A DNA stretch of 64,000 bases from Frondihabitans peucedani (GCF_039537585.1 NZ_BAABAU010000004.1:466522-530521); one strand, 5' to 3'. Shown: positions 34,828 through 43,892, counted from the first letter of the stretch. Made by a program: numbers and translations. Notes: generated by a model from the letters alone, not told the origin.

Positions 34828-35583
34828 TCAGGCGGTCGGCGCCCCGAAGCCGTTCAGGCGGGCGAGCGTGGCGGGGTAGGCGCCGTTCGCCTCCGCGAAT
34901 CGGAGCGGGTGCACGGCCTCGACCAGGATCTCCTGCGCGTCGGGCTGCGACTCGATCAGCGAGATCACCTCGTCGGCGAATGCGTCGAGCGGCATGCCGT
35001 GCGAGTCGGTCCCGGGCAGCAGGTCGGTCGCGACGGCCGGCGGCACCAGCTCGACGACGCGCACGGACGTGTCCTCGAGCTGCACGCGGATCGCCTCCGA
35101 GAGGTTGTGGATGCCGGCCTTGGTCGCGTCGTAGCTCGGCGTGATCGCCAGGGGGACGAAGGCGAGGCCGCTCGAGACCGTCATGATCGTCGCGGCGGGG
35201 CGGGTGCGGAGGTGGTCGACGAACTCGGCGATGAGGCGGATCGGGCCGAGCAGGTTCGTCGTGACGACCTCCTCGGCGTCGGCGAGGAAGCCCGCCGGCG
35301 AGTGCCAGTCCTCGCTCCGCATGATGCCCGCCATGGCGACCACCACGTTCAGCTCGGGGTGGGCGGCCAGCACGGTCGCGGAGGCCTCCCGGATGCTCTC
35401 GCGGTCGGCCATGTCGATGCGGACGGTGTCGAAGCCGTGCTCGGTCTCGAGCTGCGCGAGGAGCTCGGTGCGGCGACCGCCGATGACGACGGTGTTGCCG
35501 CGCTCCTGGAGGCGGATGGCGAGAGCGAGGCCGATGCCGCTCGTGGCGCCGGGGATGAAGACGGTGTTCCCTGTGATGTCCAT
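34828..35583 (-). CDS. Short-chain dehydrogenase (DltE-like)
   Basis: 251 aa. TGxxxGxG site FIPGATSGIGLALAIRLQERG, then MAGIM in place of NNAG, and Tyr/Lys in PSYDATKAGIHNL. The C-terminal EAVHPLRFAEANGAYP is usual for the DltE/YbbO-like group. Divergent from an XRE-type regulator over 100 bp; such SDR/MmyB-like pairs are common in actinobacteria and are usually self-regulated. Confidence 0.92.
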   Translation of the reverse strand: MDITGNTVFIPGATSGIGLALAIRLQERGNTVVIGGRRTELLAQLETEHGFDTVRIDMADRESIREASATVLAAHPELNVVVAMAGIMRSEDWHSPAGFLADAEEVVTTNLLGPIRLIAEFVDHLRTRPAATIMTVSSGLAFVPLAITPSYDATKAGIHNLSEAIRVQLEDTSVRVVELVPPAVATDLLPGTDSHGMPLDAFADEVISLIESQPDAQEILVEAVHPLRFAEANGAYPATLARLNGFGAPTA

Positions 35584-35683
35584 GACTCGAGTCTCGGCTC
35601 GTGCGGCTGAGCGGACCAGGGCGCGGTCATCGGGGGATCCGCGGTCCCTGGTTGGGCCCTCAGCGGCGGACCATACTGACCAG

Positions 35684-36532
35684 GTGGACCGCACAGCCCT
35701 CGCCGACTTCCTCTCCCGGCACCGCGACGCCCTCCAGCCCGCCGACGTCGGGCTCTCCCCCGGCGCCCGTCGACGCGTGCCCGGGCTGAAACGCGAGGAG
35801 GTGGCGCTCCTCGCGGCGATGTCGACCGACTACTACGCGCGCCTCGAGCAGGGCCGCGGACCGCAGCCGAGCACGCAGATGCTCGCCGCGCTCGCCCGGG
35901 CCCTCCGGCTGACCGGCGTCGAGCGCGACTACCTCTACCGCATCGCCGGCCACTCGGCTCCCGACTCCGTCGCCGTGAGCGACCTCGTGTCGCCGTCGCT
36001 GCTGCGCGTGCTCGACCGGCTGAACGACACCCCGGCGCTGATCCTGTCGGCCCTCGGCGAGACCCTCGTGCAGAACGACTCGGCGCGCGCCCTGCTGGGC
36101 GACGTCAGCGGGTACTCCGGGCTCGAGCGCAGCAGCGTGCACCGGTGGTTCGTCCGGCCCGAGACCGAGCGGTGGCGCTACCCCGAGCAGGATCGCGACC
36201 GGGCCGGCCGCGCGCTGGTCTCGATCCTGCGCTCCGCGTACGGCTCTCTGGGGCCGCGGTCTCGCGCGGGCGAGATGGTCGGCGACCTCCTCGAGCGGAG
36301 CGCGGAGTTCCGGGAGATCTGGGAGCGGCACGAGGTGGCGCGCCGCTTCGAGGAGCACAAGACGCTGATCCACCCCGAGATCGGACCGATCGAGCTCGAC
36401 TGCCAGGTGCTCTTCACGGAGGACCAGTCGCAGACGCTGCTCGTGCTCACGGCACCGCCTCGGAGCGAGTCCGACAGCAAGCTGCGGCTCCTCGCCGTGC
36501 TCGGGACGCAGACGATCGGCGAGGCGCGCTGA
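35684..36532 (+). CDS. XRE-family regulator with MmyB-like ligand domain
   Basis: 282 aa, GTG start. HTH at about 10-85 (VPGLKREEVALLAAMSTDYYARLEQGRGPQPSTQMLAALARALRL, read in parts) and the MmyB-like LBD at about 105-275 (PALILSALGETLVQNDSARALLGDVS). Members bind fatty-acid-like ligands and control an adjacent SDR. The shared intergenic region has an ACCAGGG ... CCCTGGT inverted repeat (35615-35621 / 35646-35652), a possible operator. Confidence 0.9.
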   Translation: MDRTALADFLSRHRDALQPADVGLSPGARRRVPGLKREEVALLAAMSTDYYARLEQGRGPQPSTQMLAALARALRLTGVERDYLYRIAGHSAPDSVAVSDLVSPSLLRVLDRLNDTPALILSALGETLVQNDSARALLGDVSGYSGLERSSVHRWFVRPETERWRYPEQDRDRAGRALVSILRSAYGSLGPRSRAGEMVGDLLERSAEFREIWERHEVARRFEEHKTLIHPEIGPIELDCQVLFTEDQSQTLLVLTAPPRSESDSKLRLLAVLGTQTIGEAR

Positions 36533-36554
36533 CGCGGGCTGCTGCCCTGTTCGG

Positions 36555-37169
36555 CTAGCGGACGGCCAGCTCCGCCATCTCGGCGACGGTGCGGACGAGC
36601 CGCTCGGCGAGCTCGTCGCGCGAGGTGACGGACGGCCCGTGCAGGGCGACCATGAACGCGCTCATGACGAGGGCGACGGCGAGCCCGGCCGTCTCGGCGC
36701 CGATGCGGGCCTCGACGGCGGTGAGGATCTGGCCGCGGAACTCGTTCATCCACGCGTGCATCGTCGGGACGAGCTCGGGCCGGAGGTCCATGAGCTCCTT
36801 CATGCGGGCCCGGTCTTCCGGGAGGTCGATCGTCTGCGCGACGACCCGGCAGAGGTCGGGCACGATGCCGACGTCGCCCCGACGTGCGTGGAAGCTCTCG
36901 AGCACGTCGTCGCGGAGGACGGGCGAGGTCAGGCCGACGGCAGCGGCGGCCTTCGTCGAGAAGTAGTTGAAGAAGGTGCGGGTGGAGACGTCGGCCTCGG
37001 CGCAGATCTCCTCGACGGTGACGCCGGCGAGGCCGCGCTCGCGGACCAGCTCCATCGCCACCTCGTGGAGGAGCTGGCGGGTGCGCTGCTTCTTGCGCTC
37101 TCGGAGGGTCGAGGTGTCGGCGTCGGCGGTGACGCTCTCGTTCGAGATGTCTGGTGCGGTGGTGGTCAC
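36555..37169 (-). CDS. TetR-family regulator of the efflux pump operon
   Basis: 204 aa, GTG start with GGAAGAA upstream. HTH at about 25-75 (RQLLHEVAMELVRERGLAGVTVEEICAEADVSTRTFFNYFSTK). It lies 68 bp downstream of the MFS gene in the same direction, so pump and regulator form one operon, presumably repressed by the regulator until drug binds. Candidate operators are in front of the pump gene. Confidence 0.9.
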   Translation of the reverse strand: MTTTAPDISNESVTADADTSTLRERKKQRTRQLLHEVAMELVRERGLAGVTVEEICAEADVSTRTFFNYFSTKAAAAVGLTSPVLRDDVLESFHARRGDVGIVPDLCRVVAQTIDLPEDRARMKELMDLRPELVPTMHAWMNEFRGQILTAVEARIGAETAGLAVALVMSAFMVALHGPSVTSRDELAERLVRTVAEMAELAVR

Positions 37170-37237
37170 GGGGTTCTTCCGGGTGGGGGTGCGGTGGAAG
37201 CGCGGCCCGCCGCCGATGCGACGGGCCGCGCGCGACT

Positions 37238-39385
37238 CTACCGGCGCCGGGTCGGAACGGAGCCGGTGTTCGGGCCGGTCGGCGATCCTGCGACCGCTGC
37301 GGCACCCGCAGCCCGGGTCACGAGGTCGTCGTCGGCCGCGCTGCTGTCGGCCTGCTCCTGGAGCGCCGAGTTCTGGCGGAGCGGCGGCACCTTGAAGAAC
37401 AGGGACAGGACGAAGGCGAGCAGGACCACGCCGAGGCCGACCCAGTAGATGCTCACGGCCGAGTCGTTGAACCCGGTCATGAACGGCTTGGTCAGACGAG
37501 CGTCGGCGCCGTTCAGGAACGACGTGTCGCTGGTGTCGCTCGCCGACGACGAGCCGGACGAGGTGCCCTTGTCGAGCTGCTTCACGAGCGACGGCACGAC
37601 CTGGTCGACGTAGTGGCCGCGCTGAGCGGAGTCGGACCAGTCGACCGCGAGCCTGCCGTCGACGACGGAGGCGTCGGCCTGCTTCGCGGCGGCAGACAGA
37701 GCCTGCGCCTCGGCGTCCGGCTTGGCAGCGGCGACCTGCTGGTCGATGAGACCCTGCGCGGCGCTCGCGGGAACGGCACCGGCAGCGACCTGCGCCTGGA
37801 TCGCCGCGGTGACCTTCTGGGTCACGGCCGTGTCGGCGGCCGTGGTCGCGGCGGCGGTGCCCTTGTCGAGGCCGGCCTGGACCTGGCTCTTGATCGGCTT
37901 CACGATCGGGTTCCAGATCTGCTTCATGACGCCGGCGTTCTGGCTCGACGACGCGACCGACGGGGTCAGCGCGGCGTCGAGGGCGCTGGTGAGGTCCTGC
38001 TTGTCGGCCATGGCGTGCAGGATGTTCGTGGGCATCAGCGAGAACAGGACCGACAGCAGCACCGCGGTGCCCAGGGTGCCGCCGATCTGCCGGAAGAACG
38101 TCGACGACGAGGTCGCCACGCCCATGTCGCGCGGCGAGACCGAGTTCTGCGAGGCGAGCGTGATGGTCTGCATCAGCTGACCGAGGCCCAGGCCGATGAA
38201 GAACATGCCGATCATCAGGAACCAGAGCGGCTTGTCGATCGTCATGAAGGTCAGGACGAAGAAGCCGATGGCCGTGAAGGCCGTGCCGATGACGGGGAAG
38301 ATGCGGTAGCGGCCGGTCCGCGACACGATCTGGCCGGAGACGATCGAGGCGATCATGAGGCCGCCGATCATGGGCAGCGTGGCGAAGCCCGACTCGGTCG
38401 GGGTGAGGCCGGTGACGATCTGCAGGTAGAGCGGGATCGTGAGGAGCGCGCCGAACATGGCGAAGCCGACCAGGAAGCCGAGGAGCGTCGCCATCGAGAA
38501 GGTGCCCGAGCGGAACAGCTTCAGCGGGATGATCGCGTCGTCCTTCATCCGCGTCTCGGCGACGAGGAACGACACCAGGCCGGCGAGACCGATCACGTAG
38601 CAGGCGATCGCGAGCCCGGAGCCCCAGCCCCAGGTGCGGCCCTGCTCGGCGACGAGGAGGAGCGGAGCGAGCGTGACGATCACCGAGGTGGCGCCCCACC
38701 AGTCGATCCTGGGGGCCCGCTTCTCGCCGACCTTCGGGAGGTGCAGGAAGGCCAGGACCATCAGGAGGGCGGCGATGCCGATAGGAACGTTGACCAGGAA
38801 CACCCAGCGCCACCCGGTGATGAACAGGATCTGGCTGGCTCCCGAGAAGAGTCCGCCGATCAGCGGCCCGATGACGCTCGAGATGCCGAAGACCGCCAGG
38901 AAGTAGCCCTGGTACTTGGCGCGCTCGCGCGGAGCGAGGATGTCGCCCATGATCGCCAGCGGCAGCGACATCAGGGCGCCGGCGCCGATGCCCTGGATCG
39001 CGCGGAAGCCGGCGAGCATGAGCATCGAGGTCGAGAACGACGACAGCAGCGAGCCGAGCACGAACACGACGATGCCGAAGATGTAGAGCGGGCGACGGCC
39101 GAAGAGGTCGGAAAGCTTCCCGTAGATCGGGGTCGCGATGGTCGACGTGATCAGGTAGGCGGTGGTGACCCAGGCCTGCTGGTCGAGACCGTGGAGGTCG
39201 TCGCCGATGGTGCGGATCGCGGTGCCGACGACGGTCTGGTCGAGGGCCGAGAGGAACATGCCGGCCATGAGGCCGTAGATGACCAGGAGGATCTGGCGGT
39301 GCGTCATGATCGGACGCTTCTCCCCCTCGGGAGCGGTCGCCGCGCGACCGGTGCGCACCTCGGTGGATGCCGTTGCTGTTGACAT
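37238..39385 (-). CDS. DHA2-family MFS multidrug efflux transporter
   Basis: 715 aa, longer than the usual 14-helix EmrB/QacA (about 500). Helix 1 includes MAGMFLSALDQTVVGTAIRTI (motif D1), motif A is YGKLSDLFGRRPLYIFG, and motif C is GISSVIGPLIGGLF. Extra length comes from an Ala/Gln/Ser-rich extracytoplasmic loop of roughly 180 residues between the last two helices (about 480-640, with AAATTAADTAVTQK). Proton-driven drug or dye export in the plasma membrane. ATG 39385 is preferred to the TTG at 39412. Confidence 0.92.
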   Translation of the reverse strand: MSTATASTEVRTGRAATAPEGEKRPIMTHRQILLVIYGLMAGMFLSALDQTVVGTAIRTIGDDLHGLDQQAWVTTAYLITSTIATPIYGKLSDLFGRRPLYIFGIVVFVLGSLLSSFSTSMLMLAGFRAIQGIGAGALMSLPLAIMGDILAPRERAKYQGYFLAVFGISSVIGPLIGGLFSGASQILFITGWRWVFLVNVPIGIAALLMVLAFLHLPKVGEKRAPRIDWWGATSVIVTLAPLLLVAEQGRTWGWGSGLAIACYVIGLAGLVSFLVAETRMKDDAIIPLKLFRSGTFSMATLLGFLVGFAMFGALLTIPLYLQIVTGLTPTESGFATLPMIGGLMIASIVSGQIVSRTGRYRIFPVIGTAFTAIGFFVLTFMTIDKPLWFLMIGMFFIGLGLGQLMQTITLASQNSVSPRDMGVATSSSTFFRQIGGTLGTAVLLSVLFSLMPTNILHAMADKQDLTSALDAALTPSVASSSQNAGVMKQIWNPIVKPIKSQVQAGLDKGTAAATTAADTAVTQKVTAAIQAQVAAGAVPASAAQGLIDQQVAAAKPDAEAQALSAAAKQADASVVDGRLAVDWSDSAQRGHYVDQVVPSLVKQLDKGTSSGSSSASDTSDTSFLNGADARLTKPFMTGFNDSAVSIYWVGLGVVLLAFVLSLFFKVPPLRQNSALQEQADSSAADDDLVTRAAGAAAVAGSPTGPNTGSVPTRRR

Positions 39386-39458
39386 GGTGTTCTTTCTCGC
39401 GAGGACCGACAAGGGCCGAGCGCAGGATCACCTCGGGTGGCGACCGCGCGCGGCAAGA

Positions 39459-39499
39459 TTGTGCAGGTCTGCAAGTTTACGCGATGCGCATGTCTGCAT
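39459..39499. promoter_or_regulatory. TetR operator candidates before the MFS gene
   Basis: Two similar sites share GCA-n-GTCTGCA: TTGTGCAGGTCTGCAA at 39459-39474 and ATGCGCATGTCTGCAT at 39484-39499, about 25 bp centre to centre. They lie in an A/T-richer island upstream of the pump-regulator operon. Confidence 0.5.
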
Positions 39500-39586
39500 C
39501 AACGCAAAAGGACGACATTTTTCTCGAGGGTGACTTCCGTCCTTCGAGCGCTGGCTCAGGGACCCCACTGCTGCCAGGGTGGGCCC

Positions 39587-40003
39587 ATGAGACATGCGCG
39601 GAGGATCGTCGCAGCAGCCGCCATGCTGGCGCTCGTCGTCGGGGCTCTCGCCGGATGCGCCACGCCAGCGGTCGACCGCGGAGGCTGCGTGCCGCGGTTC
39701 TCGATCGAGCCGGGGGTGGCACGCGTCGGCGACTCCCTCGAGTTCTCTTCCCGGGACGTCTGCGCGGTGGACGTGCCTCGCACTGGCTGGAGGGTTGCGA
39801 TCCTCGTCCCCGGCAGCGCTGAGGCGCGGGCGACAGTCCGCTCGACAGAGACGTTCGACGGCTCCTGGACGGTGCGAATCGTCGTCCCGCCCGGCGTCCC
39901 GGCTGGTCAAGCGTCCGTCACGATCACCAACTGGGACTACTCGTCCTGCCCCGACGGCGCGAGCTGCGCGGGCCCGTCCGCGGAGTTCACCGTCGAGCGG
40001 TGA
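39587..40003 (+). CDS. Small secreted lipoprotein
   Basis: 138 aa. Signal peptide with a lipobox at the end (ALVVGALAGC), so Cys24 is the likely lipidated residue. The mature part is a beta-sandwich-like domain with several Cys (GGCVPRF, DVCAVDVP, SSCPDGASC). ATG 39587 is chosen because it begins the basic n-region (MRHARRIVA). Function unknown; stands between the efflux operon and the Abi locus. Confidence 0.8.
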   Translation: MRHARRIVAAAAMLALVVGALAGCATPAVDRGGCVPRFSIEPGVARVGDSLEFSSRDVCAVDVPRTGWRVAILVPGSAEARATVRSTETFDGSWTVRIVVPPGVPAGQASVTITNWDYSSCPDGASCAGPSAEFTVER

Positions 40004-40080
40004 GGGCCTGCCTGTCGCAGCGACGATCCGACTGCCCCCTTGAACCGGCCTTCGAGCCGTCGCGACCCCGAGGAGCTGGG

Positions 40081-40177
40081 CGAGCGTGATGGCGCCGCTG
40101 GCCGATACTCACTTGTAGTACCCTTGGAACATCACGATCGGCCCGCTCGCCTTACGGCTCGGGCCGATTTTCTTTTC
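40081..40177 (+). ncRNA. Structured RNA candidate upstream of the Abi gene (abiF-motif-like)
   Basis: CGTGATG (40085-40091) can pair with CATCACG (40130-40136), enclosing a TACT/AGTA hairpin and an unpaired CCTTGGAA. Immediately after comes a strong hairpin (ATCGGCCCG 40137-40145 with CGGGCCGAT 40160-40168) and TTTTCTTTT, a textbook intrinsic terminator, 16 bases before the Abi start codon. A terminator between a promoterless-looking leader and a start codon implies a separate short transcript. The known abiF RNA motif class sits in the same place before AbiF genes. Match to that family is inferred, not tested. Confidence 0.6.
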
Positions 40178-40192
40178 TCCGGGGAGGGCCGA

Positions 40193-41182
40193 GTGGAGTA
40201 TGCCAAACCATGGCTCTCAATCGAAGACCAGGTTGAGGGGCTCTTTCGCCAGGGCGTGGACGTAGGCGATCGGAACGAGGCCGGCGCTCTTCTGCGCGAG
40301 GTCGGCTACTACCGGTTGACCGGGTATCTGTATCCGTTCCGGGAGTCTGAGCGATACGTCGATGACTTCGGGCGTGAACGTGTCCGCGTCCTCAACTCGT
40401 ACAAGACCGGAGCTCGCCTCCAAGAGGCTGCTGATCTCATCCATTTCGATCGCCAATTGAGGCTGCTCGTACTCGAGGGCGTCGAACGGATCGAGATCGC
40501 GCTGCGCATGCGACTCGGGTATTCGCTAGGTAGGGCTTCGGCCTTCGCGCACGAGGACGCCTCCACGTTCGTATCAGCGTTCACGAGGGCGCAGGCGGAT
40601 GGGAAAGGTACGCAGCTGGCGAGCCGTCACGAGATGTGGCTGCAACGAGTGCGAGAGAGGCAGAACAACTCAGACGAGGCCTTCGTAGCTCATTTCCGCT
40701 TCAAGTACGACGACAGGATGCCGATCTGGGCCCTGACCGAGGTTCTCGAACTTGGCCATGTCGCTCGCTTGTACGCAGGACTCCGGAACGACATCGCGAC
40801 AGAGATCGCCGTGGCTTTCGGTGTCCCCACAAAGCAGCTCATGCAGAGTTGGATCGCCACGCTCAATTACGTCCGGAACCTGGCAGCCCATCACGCTCGA
40901 CTGTTCAACCGCAAACTCGTAAGCGCGCCCAAGCGACCCAGGGGTGATTCAGTCCCACTCCTCGCTCACCTGACGCAGCGGGAAGCACCGAAGCAGTTCG
41001 GCTCATACAGTGCATTGGCGGTCATGGCGTATCTCATGGAGTCAGCACACCCTGGCCGTGACTGGTCCGTCCGCGTCGCTACGCTCCTCCGTGACTTCCC
41101 GACCACGAATCACCTCACTGTCGAGTCCCTAGGCGTCGCCGCGGGCTGGCTGGACGAAGACCTGTGGCGACGACGCGCCTGA
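40193..41182 (+). CDS. Abi_2 family HEPN protein (AbiD/AbiF-like abortive infection)
   Basis: 329 aa. GTG 40193 with GGGGAGG 5-7 bases before it. The Abi_2 pattern is clear: WLSIEDQVEGLF, YYRLTGYLYPFR, DLIHFDRQLRLLVLEGVERIEIALR, and MPIWALTEVLELGHVARLYAGL. The HEPN nuclease motif RNxxxH lies at R228-H233 (YVRNLAAHHARLFNR). AbiD/AbiF proteins stop phage growth and are thought to act as RNases. Codons are visibly less G+C-rich than neighbouring genes, a sign of transfer. Preceded by a structured RNA that may be its antitoxin or control element. Confidence 0.9.
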   Translation: MEYAKPWLSIEDQVEGLFRQGVDVGDRNEAGALLREVGYYRLTGYLYPFRESERYVDDFGRERVRVLNSYKTGARLQEAADLIHFDRQLRLLVLEGVERIEIALRMRLGYSLGRASAFAHEDASTFVSAFTRAQADGKGTQLASRHEMWLQRVRERQNNSDEAFVAHFRFKYDDRMPIWALTEVLELGHVARLYAGLRNDIATEIAVAFGVPTKQLMQSWIATLNYVRNLAAHHARLFNRKLVSAPKRPRGDSVPLLAHLTQREAPKQFGSYSALAVMAYLMESAHPGRDWSVRVATLLRDFPTTNHLTVESLGVAAGWLDEDLWRRRA

Positions 41183-41222
41183 CTCGTGAGTCAGGCGCGT
41201 CGCCGCCAGTCAGGCAGAACGA

Positions 41223-42461
41223 TCAGGCGTGGTGCACGGCCCGACGCCGACGGGTGAAGACGGTCAGCGCGATGCCCGCAGCGAGCAGGATGCCGGCGCC
41301 GGCGAAAGGGCCAGCCGCGTTCGAGCCGGTGAAGGCGAGTTCGGGCGCGGATCCTGCGCCGCCGGTCCCGGAGCCGGAGCCGACACCCGCGGGGGTGCCT
41401 CCACCCGGGACAGCTGCCACGGGACGAGGGGTGGTGACGACGGGGTTCCGGATGACCACGGTGTAGGTGGCGGTGTCAGGCGGGGTCGTGCCGTTGCTCG
41501 CCGTGATCGTGAAGGTGCTGGAGCCCGCGCGGGTCGGGGTGCCGGAGAGGACGCCGGTGGTCCCGTTCAGAGTGACGCCCGAGGGGAGGGTGCCGGTCGC
41601 GGTGTAGGTCGCGTCCGGAGTGCCGGTCGAGGTGACGGTCTGCTTGTAAGGGGTGCCGACCGTTCCGCCGGCCGGGGCGCTGGACGTGATGGTGGGCGAC
41701 GTGGAGGACGTCCCCGCTGCCGGGCAGCCCGACGGTGCGGTCAGCGTGTTGGTGTCGAGGGTCACCGCGCCGGTGCGGGCGAGGAGCCGACCGACGATGC
41801 TGGCGCTCGTCTTGGCCGTGACGGACTGGTCGGCGAGGACCGTGCCCTGGAACCGGGCGGCGGTGTCGATGGTCGCGGAGCTGCCCACCTGCCAGAACAC
41901 GTTGCACGCGCTCGCGCCGCCGGTGATGACGATCTGGGAGGCGGACCCGATGGTGAGGGTGGAGGCCGCCTGGAACACCCACACGGAGTCGGCTGTCCCG
42001 GCCAGGGTCAGGGCGCCGCCGGTCGAGAGCGCGAGAGCGCCTCCCGTGTAGACACCGGGCGTGAGCGACAGGCCGTTCAGCTCGGACAGGCCCTTGCGGG
42101 TCGGGGTGAGCGACGCGGCGACGTTGTACGCCGTGGTCGTGTCGCGCTGCGCCTGCAGTGCGGCGGCGTCGGTGCGGTGGATGGTCCCCTTCACGGAGCC
42201 GTTGGTGGTGCCGCCGAAACCGGTGATCGACGTGCCGGGCGAGAGACCGAGGTCGCCGCCGACCGTCGTCGGACCGGTGTTGGTGACGGTGCTGGCACCC
42301 AGGACGCTGTAGGTCTGGGCAGTGCCGAGGTTCACCGGGCCGTCGACGACGGTCGCGGCGGAGGCGGCGGAGCTCGCGCTGAGAGCGAGGACGGCAGCCA
42401 GTCCGATCCCTGTGGTGAGCAGGAGGGCGGTTCGAGTGGTTGAAGAGGTGGACGTGGCCAT
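41223..42461 (-). CDS. Sortase-anchored DUF3494 (ice-binding-like) surface protein
   Basis: 412 aa. Signal peptide 1-35; DUF3494 ice-binding-protein beta-helix at about 37-245 (VNLGTAQTYSVLGASTVTNTG, GDLGLSPGTSITGF, LTPGVYTGGALALS, VWVFQAASTLTIG, FWQVGSSATIDT). A putative-Ig (He_PIG) domain lies at about 256-338 (GTVGTPYKQTVTSTG). A Gly/Ser linker, LAFTG (375-379) as sortase-E/class-like signal, a membrane helix and RRRR complete a cell-wall anchor. Family members bind ice or act as adhesins. ATG 42461 with AGGGG upstream; long leader above it. Confidence 0.92.
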   Translation of the reverse strand: MATSTSSTTRTALLLTTGIGLAAVLALSASSAASAATVVDGPVNLGTAQTYSVLGASTVTNTGPTTVGGDLGLSPGTSITGFGGTTNGSVKGTIHRTDAAALQAQRDTTTAYNVAASLTPTRKGLSELNGLSLTPGVYTGGALALSTGGALTLAGTADSVWVFQAASTLTIGSASQIVITGGASACNVFWQVGSSATIDTAARFQGTVLADQSVTAKTSASIVGRLLARTGAVTLDTNTLTAPSGCPAAGTSSTSPTITSSAPAGGTVGTPYKQTVTSTGTPDATYTATGTLPSGVTLNGTTGVLSGTPTRAGSSTFTITASNGTTPPDTATYTVVIRNPVVTTPRPVAAVPGGGTPAGVGSGSGTGGAGSAPELAFTGSNAAGPFAGAGILLAAGIALTVFTRRRRAVHHA

Positions 42462-42785
42462 CAGCGGCCCCTGTCTGAGAGGGAGAGGCACTTGTGAGAC
42501 GTCGTAGACGCTTGCGTGATCCCCGGTCTTGGCAGTATGCGCTCCACGGTGCCCGGCGCCTAGGCATCTCCCCGAAGTGGGGGGTCGAACCTGGCAGAGT
42601 GCCTGGCTCCCGGGAGAAGTGCCCGGGAAGGCGTCTACTTGCACCAGCCGATCAGGCCCGTGGGAGGGCCGGATACAGGGTCCTCCGGGATCTCGGCCGA
42701 GTGATGAGAAGCGATTCGGGTCGCGCTCGTCGTTCTCGCTCAGAGGGTCTTCGGGTCGATCTCTGAGCGGCGCCACGGTCGCCGG
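42462..42785 (-). promoter_or_regulatory. Long structured 5' leader of the DUF3494 gene
   Basis: About 320 bases without a gene. On the minus strand there are hairpins of the form CCCGGG-CACTTCT-CCCGGG and CCCC-CACTT-CGGGG, which share a CACTT loop. I recognise no known riboswitch consensus. It may be a cold-responsive or attenuating leader. 42812-42853, further upstream, is a 21-bp tandem repeat (CTTCGACCCGC-type, two copies). Confidence 0.4.
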
Positions 42786-42943
42786 CATGAACACGCTGCC
42801 GGCCTCCGGGGCTTCGACCCGCACTCCCCCGACTTCGACCCGCCCTCCCCCGACCTCGAGAGGGCCTCGGCAGGATCCGCCATCCGCTGCGGACAGGACT
42901 ACCGTTCCGGGCACGGGCGACAGCCGCCTCGCGGAAGGTGCGG

Positions 42944-43789
42944 ATGAGCGACCAGCGACGACGAGAGCTCGGCGAGTCCGACGGGCCAGTCGAGGACGAC
43001 CTTCAGGACTCCTTCGACACCACGGTCGGCGAGGGAGCGGAACGCCTCCACCGACCCCTGCGGATAACGCTCATCACCGGTTTCTTCGGCGGACTCGAGG
43101 TGGGTCTCGGGATCATGGCCCTCCTCGCGGTCCTGGACGAGACCGGCAGTCACCTGCTGGCGGGCCTCGCCTTCAGCATCGGCTTCATCGCGCTGCTGCT
43201 GGCCCACTCGGAGCTGTTCACCGAGAACTTCCTCGTGCCGATCGCCGCCCTGGTGGCTCGGGAGGGCTCCTTCGGCCAGCTCGTCAAGCTGTGGGCGGGG
43301 ACCCTCCTCGCCAACCTCGTCGGCGGCTGGATCTTCATGTGGTTCGTGGTCCAGGCGTTCCCGCAGTGGCACGAGCTCCTGTCGACGTCGGCCCACCACT
43401 TCGTCGACGCGCCCTTCTCGCTCCAGTCCGTGATCCTCGCCGTCCTCGGCGGGAGCACCATCACCCTGATGACCCGCATGCAGCAGGGGACCGACTCCGA
43501 CACGGCGAAGATCGTCGCCGCCGTCGCGGGCGCGTTCCTCCTCGGCGGACTCCAGCTGTTCCACTCGATCCTGGACTCGCTGCTCATCTTCGGTGCGATC
43601 CAGGCCGGTGCCGACATCGACTACGGGCAGTGGCTCGGCTGGTTCGGCTACACGCTGCTGTTCAACATCCTCGGGGGCCTGGTGCTGGTGACCGCCCTGC
43701 GGCTCGTCCGCACGAAAGAGCTGCTCGACGACAAGCTGGAGGACGACCAGCAGGCGGGCGACCAGCAGGCGAGCGACGCCCGATCCTGA
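42944..43789 (+). CDS. Formate/nitrite transporter family channel
   Basis: 281 aa. Six-helix FNT fold: GFFGGLEVGLGIMALLAV, LLAGLAFSIGFIALLLAHSELFTENFLVP (conserved FNT loop region), AGTLLANLVGGWIF, and LFHSILDSLLIFGAI. Closest in style to the YfdC branch rather than to FocA. Gln/Asp-rich tail (DDQQAGDQQASD). ATG 42944 follows GGAAGG by 5 bases, better than the GTG at 42938. Plasma-membrane channel for small monovalent anions; real substrate unknown. Confidence 0.88.
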   Translation: MSDQRRRELGESDGPVEDDLQDSFDTTVGEGAERLHRPLRITLITGFFGGLEVGLGIMALLAVLDETGSHLLAGLAFSIGFIALLLAHSELFTENFLVPIAALVAREGSFGQLVKLWAGTLLANLVGGWIFMWFVVQAFPQWHELLSTSAHHFVDAPFSLQSVILAVLGGSTITLMTRMQQGTDSDTAKIVAAVAGAFLLGGLQLFHSILDSLLIFGAIQAGADIDYGQWLGWFGYTLLFNILGGLVLVTALRLVRTKELLDDKLEDDQQAGDQQASDARS

Positions 43790-43892
43790 CCGCCTGTTGT
43801 ACCCGGGCGGTCAGCGGCCGCACACCGGTCGGCGCGTAGGACGGGAAGCGTCCACGGGATCGACCGGGGGCATGACGAATCGGAGAGAACAC

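Noticed and set aside
37154..39382. 742-codon plus-strand open frame across the MFS pump
   Set aside because: Antisense shadow of a clear 14-helix transporter; composition is almost only charged residues and Gly.
42462..42785. Cyclic-di-GMP (GEMM) or c-di-AMP riboswitch before the DUF3494 gene
   Set aside because: I could not find the conserved GEMM or ydaO core sequences; only generic hairpins are visible.
41223..42914. Longer form of the DUF3494 protein starting at 42914
   Set aside because: The extra 151 residues have no signal peptide and would place the real signal sequence in the middle of the chain; ATG 42461 has a ribosome-binding site and begins the signal peptide.
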